Origin: an uncultured Prevotellaceae bacterium
Lineage (GTDB): Bacteria > Bacteroidota > Bacteroidia > Bacteroidales > Bacteroidaceae
DNA length: 48,158 nucleotides
Assembly: GCA_902769805.1 (NCBI GenBank)
Contig: CACXQL010000032.1
Coordinates: 1-48,158 of the forward strand
Direction: 5' to 3'
Within the stretch, counting starts at the first letter, position 1, and every line of letters begins with the position of its first letter. Below the pieces are notes generated by a model. It made no database searches. It was not told where the DNA came from and saw only the letters and a program-made list of their open reading frames with translations. This document shows, one piece after another, positions 34,923-42,148 of this stretch. Made by a program: the position numbers and the translations under genes.

Positions 34923-36659
34923 ATGGAACAGCTGAAACATGAGTGTGGGGTGGCGATGATCCGCCTGTTGAAACCGATGGACTATTACGAAAAGCGTTAT
35001 GGTACATGGTCCTATGGCTTTAATAAGCTCTATCTGATGATGGAGAAACAGCACAACAGAGGACAGGAGGGTGCCGGCATTGCATCAGTAAGTCTGAATA
35101 AAGAGCCAGGCACAGAGTATATGTTCCGCGAGAAAGCAGAAGGCAAGGGTGCCATCACGGAGATTTTCTCGCGAGTGACACAAGAGATGGCTGGCGAGCT
35201 CTATATGGGTCATCTGCGTTATTCCACCACAGGCAAGAGCGGTCTGACATTTGTGCATCCTTTCCTGCGCCGTAATAACTGGAGGGCGAAGAATCTCTGT
35301 CTGTGTGGTAACTTCAACATGACGAATATTGACGAGGTCTTTGAGTTCCTGACCGCACAGGGTCAGTCTCCTCGTATCTATGGGGACTCGTATATCACAC
35401 TCGAACTGATGGGGCACCGTCTGGACCGTGAAGTGGAGAGACAGTATGCCATTGCGAAAGGACAGGGACTGAAAGGTACGGATATCACTGACTATATCGA
35501 CAACCATGTGGAGATGGCGAATGTGCTGCGCACGACGATGCAGCACTATGATGGCGGCTATGTGATGTGTGGTTTGACAGGCAGTGGTGAGATGTTCGCA
35601 GTACGCGACCCCTGGGGTATCCGCCCTGCGTTCTACTATCGTGATGACGAGATCATCGCGTTAGCCAGCGAACGACCTGTCTTGCAGACAACCTTTGACT
35701 TGCAGGCAGAGGATATCTGCGAGCTCCAACCTGGTCAGGCACTGATAGTACACAAGGACGGGAAGAGTCAGCTGGAACAAATCATGCCTGCCCAACAACT
35801 GAGTGCATGCAGTTTTGAGCGTATCTATTTCAGTAGAGGCTCCGACAGCGACATCTATCAGGAGCGCAAGCGCCTGGGTGAACAACTGACACCTGCCATC
35901 CTGAAAGCTATTGATGACGATGTCGCCAACACTGTATTTTCATATATCCCTAACACTGCCGAGGTCGCTTACTATGGAATGACGGACGGCTTCCGCAAAC
36001 TGCATGGTGAGGTGCGTACGGAAAAAGTGGTATGGAAAGACATTAAGTTACGCACCTTCATTGCAGACAACTCTGAGCGCAACGACCTTGCCGCCCATGT
36101 CTATGACATCAGTTATGGGTCGCTGCGCCCTTACAAGGACAATCTCGTCATCATTGACGACAGTATCGTGCGTGGTACGACCTTGCGTGAGAGTATCTTC
36201 AAGATCCTTGACAGACTGCATCCTAAGAAGATTGTGATGGTGTCAAGCTCACCACAGATCCGCTATCCAGACTATTATGGTATTGATATGCCGCGACTGG
36301 AGGAGTTCTGCGCCTTTCGCGCCACAATGGCATTAATAGAGGAACGAGGATTATGGCAATTGGTCAATGACACGTATCTGGCATGTAAAAGAAATCTTGA
36401 GAAAGAGAACTGTGTCCGCGCCATTTATGAGCCCTTCACTGTTGAGGAAATCAATCATAAGATTGTGGAGATGCTCCGTCCTGAAGGCATGCAGGCACCC
36501 ATCGAACTGGTGTTCCAGAGCATCGGAGGACTGCACAAGGCTTGTCCTAACCATCCTGGCGACTGGTACTTCACAGGCCATTATCCAACGCCTGGTGGTA
36601 CACGACTCTGTAATCAGGCCTTCGTGAACTATATTGATGACAAACTGAAACAACAATAA
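34923..36659 (+). CDS. PurF-like amidophosphoribosyltransferase (long Bacteroidales form)
   Basis: A 578-residue protein from ATG 34923; the frame is open further upstream, but only through pyrG. The N-terminal Ntn-hydrolase glutaminase has Cys8 (KHECGVAM), which would become the nucleophile after removal of seven residues, as in PurF propeptides. RGQEGAGI, GHLRYSTTGKS and DPWGIRP are conserved. The PRPP loop NLVIIDDSIVRGTT lies near residue 410. The protein is some 70-100 residues longer than classical PurF, with extra sequence around the C-terminus (GGLHKACPNHPGDWYFTGH). It probably makes phosphoribosylamine for purines, but a paralogous function is possible because its neighbours are nitrogen genes and not pur genes. 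Confidence 0.85.
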   Translation: MEQLKHECGVAMIRLLKPMDYYEKRYGTWSYGFNKLYLMMEKQHNRGQEGAGIASVSLNKEPGTEYMFREKAEGKGAITEIFSRVTQEMAGELYMGHLRYSTTGKSGLTFVHPFLRRNNWRAKNLCLCGNFNMTNIDEVFEFLTAQGQSPRIYGDSYITLELMGHRLDREVERQYAIAKGQGLKGTDITDYIDNHVEMANVLRTTMQHYDGGYVMCGLTGSGEMFAVRDPWGIRPAFYYRDDEIIALASERPVLQTTFDLQAEDICELQPGQALIVHKDGKSQLEQIMPAQQLSACSFERIYFSRGSDSDIYQERKRLGEQLTPAILKAIDDDVANTVFSYIPNTAEVAYYGMTDGFRKLHGEVRTEKVVWKDIKLRTFIADNSERNDLAAHVYDISYGSLRPYKDNLVIIDDSIVRGTTLRESIFKILDRLHPKKIVMVSSSPQIRYPDYYGIDMPRLEEFCAFRATMALIEERGLWQLVNDTYLACKRNLEKENCVRAIYEPFTVEEINHKIVEMLRPEGMQAPIELVFQSIGGLHKACPNHPGDWYFTGHYPTPGGTRLCNQAFVNYIDDKLKQQ

Positions 36660-36671
36660 AACGGAAAGACT

Positions 36672-38336
36672 ATGTGTGGAATAGTAGCTATACTGAATGT
36701 CAAGGAACAGACGCATGAACTGCGTGAGAAAGCATTGAAGATGAGTCAGAAGATCCGTCATCGCGGACCAGACTGGAGTGGTATCTTTTGTGGAGGCTCT
36801 GCCATCCTCGCTCATGAGCGACTGAGTATTGTCGACCCAGAGAGTGGTGGACAGCCGTTGTTCTCGCCAGACAAGAAACAGGTGCTGGCAGTGAATGGCG
36901 AAATCTATAATCATCAGGAGACACGTCGCCGCTTCGCAGGACAGTATGAGTTCCAGACGGGTAGTGACTGCGAGGTGATACTGGCATTGTATCGGGAAAA
37001 GGGCATCCGTTTCCTTGAGGACCTGAGCGGCATCTTCGCCTTCGTACTCTATGACGAGGAGCGTAATGAGTTCCTCATTGCCCGTGACCCCATTGGTGTC
37101 ATCCCTCTTTATATTGGCTATGATACTGATGGTACTGTATATGTGGCTTCTGAATTGAAAGCCCTTGAGGGACAGTGTGAGCACTATGAGCCTTTCCTGC
37201 CTGGTCATTATTATTGGAGTAAGGAACCTGGCATGAAGCGTTATTACCAGCGTGACTGGTTCGACTATGACGCAGTGAAGGATCAACCAGCCAGCGTGGA
37301 GGCTATCCACAACGCACTGGAGGATGCTGTGAGACGACAGCTGATGTCCGACGTACCTTATGGGGTGCTGTTGTCTGGAGGGTTGGATTCTTCCGTCATC
37401 TCTGCCATTGCCGAGAAATACAGCGAGATGCGTATAGAAGACAACGGTAAGACAAAGGCATACTGGCCCCGTCTGCACTCCTTTGCCGTAGGACTGAAGG
37501 GCGCTCCTGATCTCGCCAAGGCGAAACTCGTTGCCGATTATATCGGCACTGTGCATCATGAAATCAACTATACCATCCAGGAGGGACTCGATGCCATCCG
37601 CGATGTCATCTACTTCATCGAGACCTATGATGTCACAACTGTACGCGCCTCTACACCGATGTACCTGCTGGCGCGTGTCATCAAATCAATGGGTATCAAG
37701 ATGGTGCTCTCTGGGGAAGGTGCCGATGAGATCTTCGGTGGCTATCTCTATTTCCATAAAGCACCTGATGCCAGGGCTTTCCATGAGGAGACAGTGCGCA
37801 AACTGAGTAAGTTGTATATGTACGACTGCCTGCGTGCAAATAAGAGCCTATCGGCATGGGGTGTCGAAGGTCGTGTACCCTTCCTTGACAAAGAGTTCCT
37901 GGATGTCGCCATGCGTACCAACCCGGAGGCAAAGATGTGTCCAGAGACGACAATGGAAAAGAGAATTGTCCGCGAGGCTTTTGCCGATATGTTACCTGCT
38001 GAGGTTGCCTGGCGACAGAAAGAACAGTTCAGCGATGGTGTGGGTTATTCATGGATTGACACGCTCAAGCAGATGACAGCGGAGGCTGTCACTGACGAGC
38101 AGATGGCACATGCTGCCGAGCGTTTCCCCATCAATCCGCCCCAAAACAAAGAGGAATACTATTATCGCTCTATCTTTGCCGAGCATTTCCCCAGCGACTC
38201 TGCCGCTCGCAGCGTTCCCAGTGAGGCGTCTGTTGCTTGCTCTACCGCTATCGCCCTCGAATGGGATGCCGCTTTCAAGGGCATGAACGATCCCTCAGGC
38301 CGTGCCGTCAAAGGCGTGCATGAGCAGGCATACTAA
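36672..38336 (+). CDS. asnB: Asparagine synthase (glutamine-hydrolysing)
   Basis: A 554-residue class II glutaminase plus synthetase. Cys2 (MCGIVAIL) is the glutaminase nucleophile; RHRGPDWSG and NGEIYNHQ follow. The synthetase domain has the ATP pyrophosphatase loop LLSGGLDSSVIS and VLSGEGADEIFGGY. It makes asparagine from aspartate with glutamine nitrogen. It starts 12 nt after the PurF-like gene and ends the plus-strand nitrogen group; a complex inverted-repeat element lies 55 nt downstream. Confidence 0.97.
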   Translation: MCGIVAILNVKEQTHELREKALKMSQKIRHRGPDWSGIFCGGSAILAHERLSIVDPESGGQPLFSPDKKQVLAVNGEIYNHQETRRRFAGQYEFQTGSDCEVILALYREKGIRFLEDLSGIFAFVLYDEERNEFLIARDPIGVIPLYIGYDTDGTVYVASELKALEGQCEHYEPFLPGHYYWSKEPGMKRYYQRDWFDYDAVKDQPASVEAIHNALEDAVRRQLMSDVPYGVLLSGGLDSSVISAIAEKYSEMRIEDNGKTKAYWPRLHSFAVGLKGAPDLAKAKLVADYIGTVHHEINYTIQEGLDAIRDVIYFIETYDVTTVRASTPMYLLARVIKSMGIKMVLSGEGADEIFGGYLYFHKAPDARAFHEETVRKLSKLYMYDCLRANKSLSAWGVEGRVPFLDKEFLDVAMRTNPEAKMCPETTMEKRIVREAFADMLPAEVAWRQKEQFSDGVGYSWIDTLKQMTAEAVTDEQMAHAAERFPINPPQNKEEYYYRSIFAEHFPSDSAARSVPSEASVACSTAIALEWDAAFKGMNDPSGRAVKGVHEQAY

Positions 38337-38390
38337 TTTTTGAATCCTGCAAGATAATTGTAATATATCATCATCCTGCCATTTTATACT

Positions 38391-38509
38391 AATGCCTTCT
38401 ATCACTTGTTCCAATATCTGTTTAGGGGGTATTCCAGTATCTCCTATGGGGGTATAGGAGGCTTTAGCAACAAGCGTAGAAGGCATTAGCGTAAGTGATA
38501 GAAGGCATT
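38391..38509. repeat. 119-bp element with 17-bp terminal inverted repeats and competing arms
   Basis: AATGCCTTCTATCACTT (38391-38407) is exactly complementary to 38493-38509. A second partial copy of the right arm (TAGAAGGCATT, 38477-38487), preceded by AACAAG (38469-38474), can pair instead with the same left region plus CTTGTT (38405-38410). A central hairpin CTCCTAT/ATAGGAG (38441-38447/38454-38460) lies inside, and GGGGGTAT occurs twice. It could be a small non-autonomous mobile element, a dispersed repeat or a 3' regulatory structure of asnB. The rest of the 359-bp gap, 38510-38695, shows nothing I can name beyond a weak CACCTGTC/GATAGGTG hairpin. Confidence 0.7.
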
Positions 38510-38695
38510 GGGAGGAACGAGGAAGGAGGAACGATATTAAAATGAAAAACACAAAAACAATCTTAGTTCAAAAACAACGTGTTTTCGAGTTTGCCGCCAC
38601 CTGTCTACTTGATAGGTGCCGCCTTTCGACCCGTTTGTGGCTGTTACACACCTGTAGCATCTCACACCTCAGCCTTCATACATCTTACATCTTCC

Positions 38696-39367
38696 TTATT
38701 CTTCCACATAGCTGCTATACACATGGTCATCTCCTTTTATGCCAAACACATAAAGGGGATGATGGGGCATGTTATCGACATTCGACATCAGAAATGCAAT
38801 GGTCTTAGCGTCATTGATAATCTTGTCAGCAGACGGGTCACCGTCTTCATCCGCCAACTCCTTGTTGAAACACACAACACCTTCTGCATCCATATAGTTG
38901 GAGCCTTGATGACTGGCATTACATTCGGCAGTATATTCAAAAACGAACATGCCATCGACATATTTCCCCAAAGGGATAACACGTACTACTTGGTAGTCTC
39001 CCAAGTCTTTCAAAGGGCGTAGCTGGACATCCGCACAGTACTTCTTCATAACGAAGACCGTTTTTTCATAATATTGTGCCTTATACCATTCTCCCTGTTC
39101 CTGCCAGACAGGAAGAACCTGGGCATCAACAGGCAGTTCACCTGAACGCAACTTTCCCTTCCGCCATGTCAAAAGGGAAGACTCTTCACTATCGTCCCAT
39201 GCCAGACGAGCACTTTGTGCAGAGGGCTTCTGATGAAGCTGGACACCTTTCTCCAGTTGTACATATTTCTTGAAAGGGGCTGGCTTCACAGCGAAAGGCT
39301 CCTGAGCCATTCCCTTCAGGGCAACGGCAGCGAAAACAGCAACAATAAAAGCAAATTTCTTTATCAT
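38696..39367 (-). CDS. Secreted protein of unknown function
   Basis: A 223-residue protein with a signal peptide (MIKKFAFIVAVFAAVALKGMAQ). The mature part (KYVQLEKGVQLHQKPSAQSA, VWQEQGEWYKAQYYEKTVFV) hints at an SH3-like beta-barrel as in exported Bacteroidetes proteins, but the similarity is weak. The second half (VFEYTAECNASHQGSNYMD; DKIINDAKTIAFLMSNVDN) shows no recognisable motif. Two Cys in the second half could pair. It stands alone on its strand with its own consensus promoter. I cannot assign a function. Confidence 0.7.
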   Translation of the reverse strand: MIKKFAFIVAVFAAVALKGMAQEPFAVKPAPFKKYVQLEKGVQLHQKPSAQSARLAWDDSEESSLLTWRKGKLRSGELPVDAQVLPVWQEQGEWYKAQYYEKTVFVMKKYCADVQLRPLKDLGDYQVVRVIPLGKYVDGMFVFEYTAECNASHQGSNYMDAEGVVCFNKELADEDGDPSADKIINDAKTIAFLMSNVDNMPHHPLYVFGIKGDDHVYSSYVEE

Positions 39368-39462
39368 ATTATGAATATATTTATTATTGGGCTTACAAAT
39401 TCTCTCTGATTCATTTTCGCCCTATACACAACTCCACAACTGATGTCTGTTCTTCATCACCG

Positions 39463-39493
39463 CAAAGATAAATATTTTATTCCAATCTACAAA
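39463..39493 (-). promoter_or_regulatory. Promoter of the secreted unknown protein gene
   Basis: Minus strand TTTG (39493-39490), 19 nt, TATCTTTG (39470-39463): exact consensus, about 96 nt before the ATG. Confidence 0.75.
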
Positions 39494-39703
39494 ATGATTG
39501 GACATTAAAGTGGATCATTCAGTCATCAACGAAGTCGCTTGCCAGAGCAAGAACCGCATTCCCCGTTTTTCTCGACTTCATCTACTTTCAGCCTCCCTGC
39601 CCTAGCACTCGCTCTATTTTATTTTCCACCCTGTAAGGTGGAGTGTAGATGCTGCATCTTTTTTACAAGCATACTAATGAATAATTGATTTTACAATTAT
39701 CTG
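39494..39703. other. Intergenic stretch without a recognised gene
   Basis: Between the two promoters I see only a short hairpin, TCCACC/GGTGGA (39625-39630/39637-39642). It could serve a minus-strand transcript starting at the box near 39707-39714. Confidence 0.4.
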
Positions 39704-39746
39704 TTGCAAAGATAATAATATTTTTAAATAAATGATTATCTTTGCA
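39704..39746. promoter_or_regulatory. Symmetrical divergent -7 boxes before the BASS transporter
   Basis: TGCAAAGATAAT (39704-39715) and ATTATCTTTGCA (39735-39746) are a perfect 12-bp inverted repeat; each arm contains a TATCTTTG box facing outward. The right box (39737-39744) serves the transporter gene; the left would drive an unannotated minus-strand transcript. No TTTG -33 is evident for the right box. Confidence 0.6.
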
Positions 39747-39762
39747 TCGATTTTATAAAGAG

Positions 39763-40722
39763 ATGGGACTGGTTCGATTTCTGAAAGACTGGACATTACC
39801 TGTGGCGATTGCCACGGGAACAATTTGTTATCTGACATTCTACTACACGCCACAGTTGGATGAGTTGGGTGACATGCTCAGTCCTGTGTTTGACGTGCTC
39901 TTCCCGATTTCTGTCTTCCTCACCCTCTTCGTAACCTTCTGCAAGGTGGACTTCCATGAGATGCGCCCACATCGTTGGCATATCGGAGTATTGGTGGCAC
40001 AACTGCTGATGGTAGCAGCAATAGTGATGATTTGTCTGTCTTTAGAAGACCGTCCTGATTCAAAACTGGTATGGGAAGCGATGCTGACCTGTGTGATAGG
40101 TCCGTCGGCAGCAGCGGCTCCTGTGGTGGCGGGAAAATTAGGAGGAAATATCTCTACGATGACAACCTATACGCTGATATCATCATTTGTCTCTGCGCTG
40201 ATGATACCACTGGTATTCCCTATGTTAGAGCAGATAGTACATGTCGATTTCCTTGACGCGTTCCTTATCATTCTGGAGAAGGTGTCGATGGTGCTGCTGT
40301 TGCCTTTGGTATTAGGATGGCTGATGCAGCATTATGTAAAAAATATCTGTGCGAGAATAGCAGCGATGCCGAACCTGAGTTTCTATTGTTGGGCTTTCTC
40401 ACTCTCTATTACAACGGGTATCACTGTGAAGAATATCGTGCATAGTCATGCATCACCATTGTTGTTGATGATGATTGCAGTATTAACATTCGTGCTTTGT
40501 TTTGTACAATTCTTTATCGGTCGTAGCATCGGTTGTCGGTTAGGTGAGGAGATTAATAGCGGTCAGGCACTCTTCCAGAAGAATACGGCACTGAGTATCT
40601 GGGTAGCCTATATGTATCTGAACCCCGTCGCCTCCATCGGTGCCGGATGTTATGTATTATGGCAGAATATCATCAACTCGATAGAGTTATGGAGTTATGG
40701 AGTCAAGAAGTCAAGGAGTTAA
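39763..40722 (+). CDS. BASS/SBF-type membrane transporter
   Basis: A 319-residue protein with nine to ten hydrophobic spans. I use ATG 39763, preceded by AAAGAG; the frame is open to a TTG at 39742 that lies inside the promoter. The pattern (paired helical bundles, GPSAAAAPVVAGKLGG, NTALSIWVAYMYLNP) fits the bile acid:sodium symporter superfamily, which moves organic anions with sodium. The substrate cannot be read from sequence. The last residues (IELWSYGVKKSRS) are encoded by imperfect GGAGTTATGGAGTCAAG repeats, so the C-terminus seems to have been extended into spacer DNA. The HAD gene starts 7 nt after. Confidence 0.75.
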   Translation: MGLVRFLKDWTLPVAIATGTICYLTFYYTPQLDELGDMLSPVFDVLFPISVFLTLFVTFCKVDFHEMRPHRWHIGVLVAQLLMVAAIVMICLSLEDRPDSKLVWEAMLTCVIGPSAAAAPVVAGKLGGNISTMTTYTLISSFVSALMIPLVFPMLEQIVHVDFLDAFLIILEKVSMVLLLPLVLGWLMQHYVKNICARIAAMPNLSFYCWAFSLSITTGITVKNIVHSHASPLLLMMIAVLTFVLCFVQFFIGRSIGCRLGEEINSGQALFQKNTALSIWVAYMYLNPVASIGAGCYVLWQNIINSIELWSYGVKKSRS

Positions 40723-40729
40723 GGACCCG

Positions 40730-41464
40730 ATGGATATTAAGGTGATTGCCTTTGACGCAGATGACACCTTATGGGACTGCCAGTCATGGTTTGACGAGGT
40801 AGAGAAAAGATGCTGTGAACTGCTTCGCCCATGGGCTACCGCACGAGAAGTCAGCGAAGGACTTTTTGCCACTGAACACCAGAACCTGCCTTTGACAGGC
40901 TACGGCACCAAGGCATTTACTCTTTCCCTGATAGAGAACGCCGTCCGTATCAGCAAGGGGGAGTTGACAGGCGACAAGGTGATGCAGCTGATAGACATGG
41001 GGAAGGAACTGTTGCGCTTTCCTACGACACCGCTTCCAGAAGTAAAAGAAACGTTAGAAGCACTCTCACAAACCCGTCGTTATCGTCTGGTGGTATTCAC
41101 CAAAGGAGAACTGATGGATCAGGAGGATAAGCTGAGACGTTCAGGGCTGGAGGGGTATTTCTCACATATGGAGACTGTTTCTAACAAGACAGAAAGGGAA
41201 TACCGCCAACTCTGCGAGAATCTTGATGTAGCCCCAGAACAGACACTAATGGTAGGTAACTCTTTCCGTAGTGACATTGTCCCAGCCTTGGAGGCAGGAG
41301 CTTGGGCAATACATATCCCCTACCATGTAGTATGGGCTTTAGAGAAGTCAGAAGAGTATCCACATCAGCGACTAAAAAAAGTCCAGCATTTCTCGGAAAT
41401 ACTGGACTTCGTGCCGCGAGCGGGACTCGAACCCGCACAGCCATTACTGGCCAAGGGATTTTAA
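40730..41464 (+). CDS. HAD-family hydrolase whose 3' end overlaps antisense tRNA-Leu
   Basis: A 244-residue HAD phosphatase-like protein. Motif I is FDADDTLWD near residues 8-16, motif II VVFTKGEL with the Thr, then a Lys (SNKTEREY) and motif IV VGNSFRSDIVPALEAG. Substrate unknown; such proteins are often phosphoglycolate- or nucleotide-phosphatase-like. Start 40730 gives the standard MDIKVIAFDADDTLW; an ATG at 40697 would overlap the transporter gene. The last 17 residues (VPRAGLEPAQPLLAKGF) are the antisense translation of tRNA-Leu, and the 12 before that (KVQHFSEILDF region) cover the tRNA terminator, so the stop codon lies in the anticodon loop region of the tRNA on the other strand. Confidence 0.85.
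   Translation: MDIKVIAFDADDTLWDCQSWFDEVEKRCCELLRPWATAREVSEGLFATEHQNLPLTGYGTKAFTLSLIENAVRISKGELTGDKVMQLIDMGKELLRFPTTPLPEVKETLEALSQTRRYRLVVFTKGELMDQEDKLRRSGLEGYFSHMETVSNKTEREYRQLCENLDVAPEQTLMVGNSFRSDIVPALEAGAWAIHIPYHVVWALEKSEEYPHQRLKKVQHFSEILDFVPRAGLEPAQPLLAKGF
41374..41409 (-). terminator. Terminator of tRNA-Leu, inside the HAD coding sequence
   Basis: On the minus strand a 14-bp stem (41409-41396 with 41392-41379; AAGTCCAG/CTGGACTT at the base) with a 3-nt loop CGA is followed by a T tract ending at 41374. It begins 2 nt after the tRNA 3' end. Confidence 0.9.
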
Positions 41465-41496
41465 GTCCCTCGTGTCTACCATTCCACCATCGCGGC
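41412..41496 (-). tRNA. tRNA-Leu (anticodon UAA)
   Basis: An 85-nt class II tRNA. Acceptor arms GCCGCGA (41496-41490) and TCGCGGC (41419-41413) pair fully, with discriminator A at 41412; CCA is not encoded. The anticodon stem GGGA/TCCC encloses CTTAAAA, giving UAA. A long variable arm and the T-arm GCGGGTTCGAGTCCCGC are present. A TACCTTTG box lies 10 nt upstream and a strong terminator 2 nt downstream, so it is transcribed alone. Confidence 0.97.
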
Positions 41497-41506
41497 AAAC
41501 CGGGTG

Positions 41507-41514
41507 CAAAGGTA
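41507..41514 (-). promoter_or_regulatory. tRNA-Leu -7 box
   Basis: TACCTTTG on the minus strand, with TTGT about 20 nt upstream at the -33 position. Transcription would start within a few nucleotides of the mature tRNA 5' end. Confidence 0.65.
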
Positions 41515-41572
41515 ATAATAATAATTGAAAACTGACAATTGAAAATTGAAAATTTTTAATTATTCAACTATT

Positions 41573-42148
41573 TTACTCTGAAAAGACGGTCGTTGTTCCC
41601 TGTGGTCCTGCAGTATGAGCATTACGATAACGCTCTAAGCCCTTGTCATCTTTCTCACCATTGAGAATCAGTCCTCCACTATTCATATCGTATTGTTTTT
41701 GACACTTCGAACAAGTGGCAATACCCTTGGAATCCATGATGACACGATAGTTAGGATTCGACCTGTTATTCTCTTTACGGACACAATTCGGACACTGGAT
41801 ATCATAAGCCGCGAAACCACTAAAATGAGAGAAGCCAACGATAATACCACCATTCAATCCCAAACGGAGATTCCTCTGCTGCTCCTCTGCCGTTTCACGT
41901 TGTTCAGAAGAGAGTCCTTGGTTGTTTTCAAAGACGAGATACTTGGTTCCTCCCTGGACACGCTCCGTTATCTTGCAGAAAGTACCAGTAATATCAGGAT
42001 TCGTCGCTGTCGCCAAGGTCTGATCCAGATGGATGCTGTTATCATAGACGAAACGACAGGGCCATGTCGTAAACTCCTGCTCTGCTGAACAGGAAGACAG
42101 GAGGACACATGCAGTTAGCGTTAAGAGTTTAGCGATGAGGGATTTCAT
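41573..42148 (-). CDS. Lipoprotein with Rieske-like fold pattern but four cysteines
   Basis: A 191-residue protein. The signal ends VLLSSC (Cys20), then SAEQEF. In the C-terminal half, AYDIQCPNCVRKENN and GIATCSKCQKQYDMNSGG reproduce the spacing of a Rieske/NirD-type protein (C-x-H ... C-x2-H-x3-FD-x3-G), but each pair is CxxC. This suggests zinc or rubredoxin-like iron in place of a 2Fe-2S cluster. The region before it (LNGGIIVGFSHFSGFA) fits the entry strand of that fold. Its start codon overlaps the argH stop by 4 nt (ATGA), so it is the distal gene of the pyrE-SRPBCC-argH group. Function unknown. Confidence 0.72.
   Translation of the reverse strand: MKSLIAKLLTLTACVLLSSCSAEQEFTTWPCRFVYDNSIHLDQTLATATNPDITGTFCKITERVQGGTKYLVFENNQGLSSEQRETAEEQQRNLRLGLNGGIIVGFSHFSGFAAYDIQCPNCVRKENNRSNPNYRVIMDSKGIATCSKCQKQYDMNSGGLILNGEKDDKGLERYRNAHTAGPQGTTTVFSE

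Noticed and set aside
36351-37559. 402-codon open frame on the minus strand opposite asnB and the PurF-like gene
   Set aside because: It is antisense to two well-recognised genes, has no family motif and follows their codon bias in mirror image.
38542-38808. 88-codon plus-strand open frame beginning MKNTKTILVQKQ
   Set aside because: It overlaps the secreted-protein gene antisense, has no ribosome-binding site or homology cue and a composition unlike real proteins here.
40697-40729. Earlier HAD start at ATG 40697
   Set aside because: It overlaps the transporter gene in repetitive sequence and adds residues not seen in HAD proteins; ATG 40730 gives the standard N-terminus.
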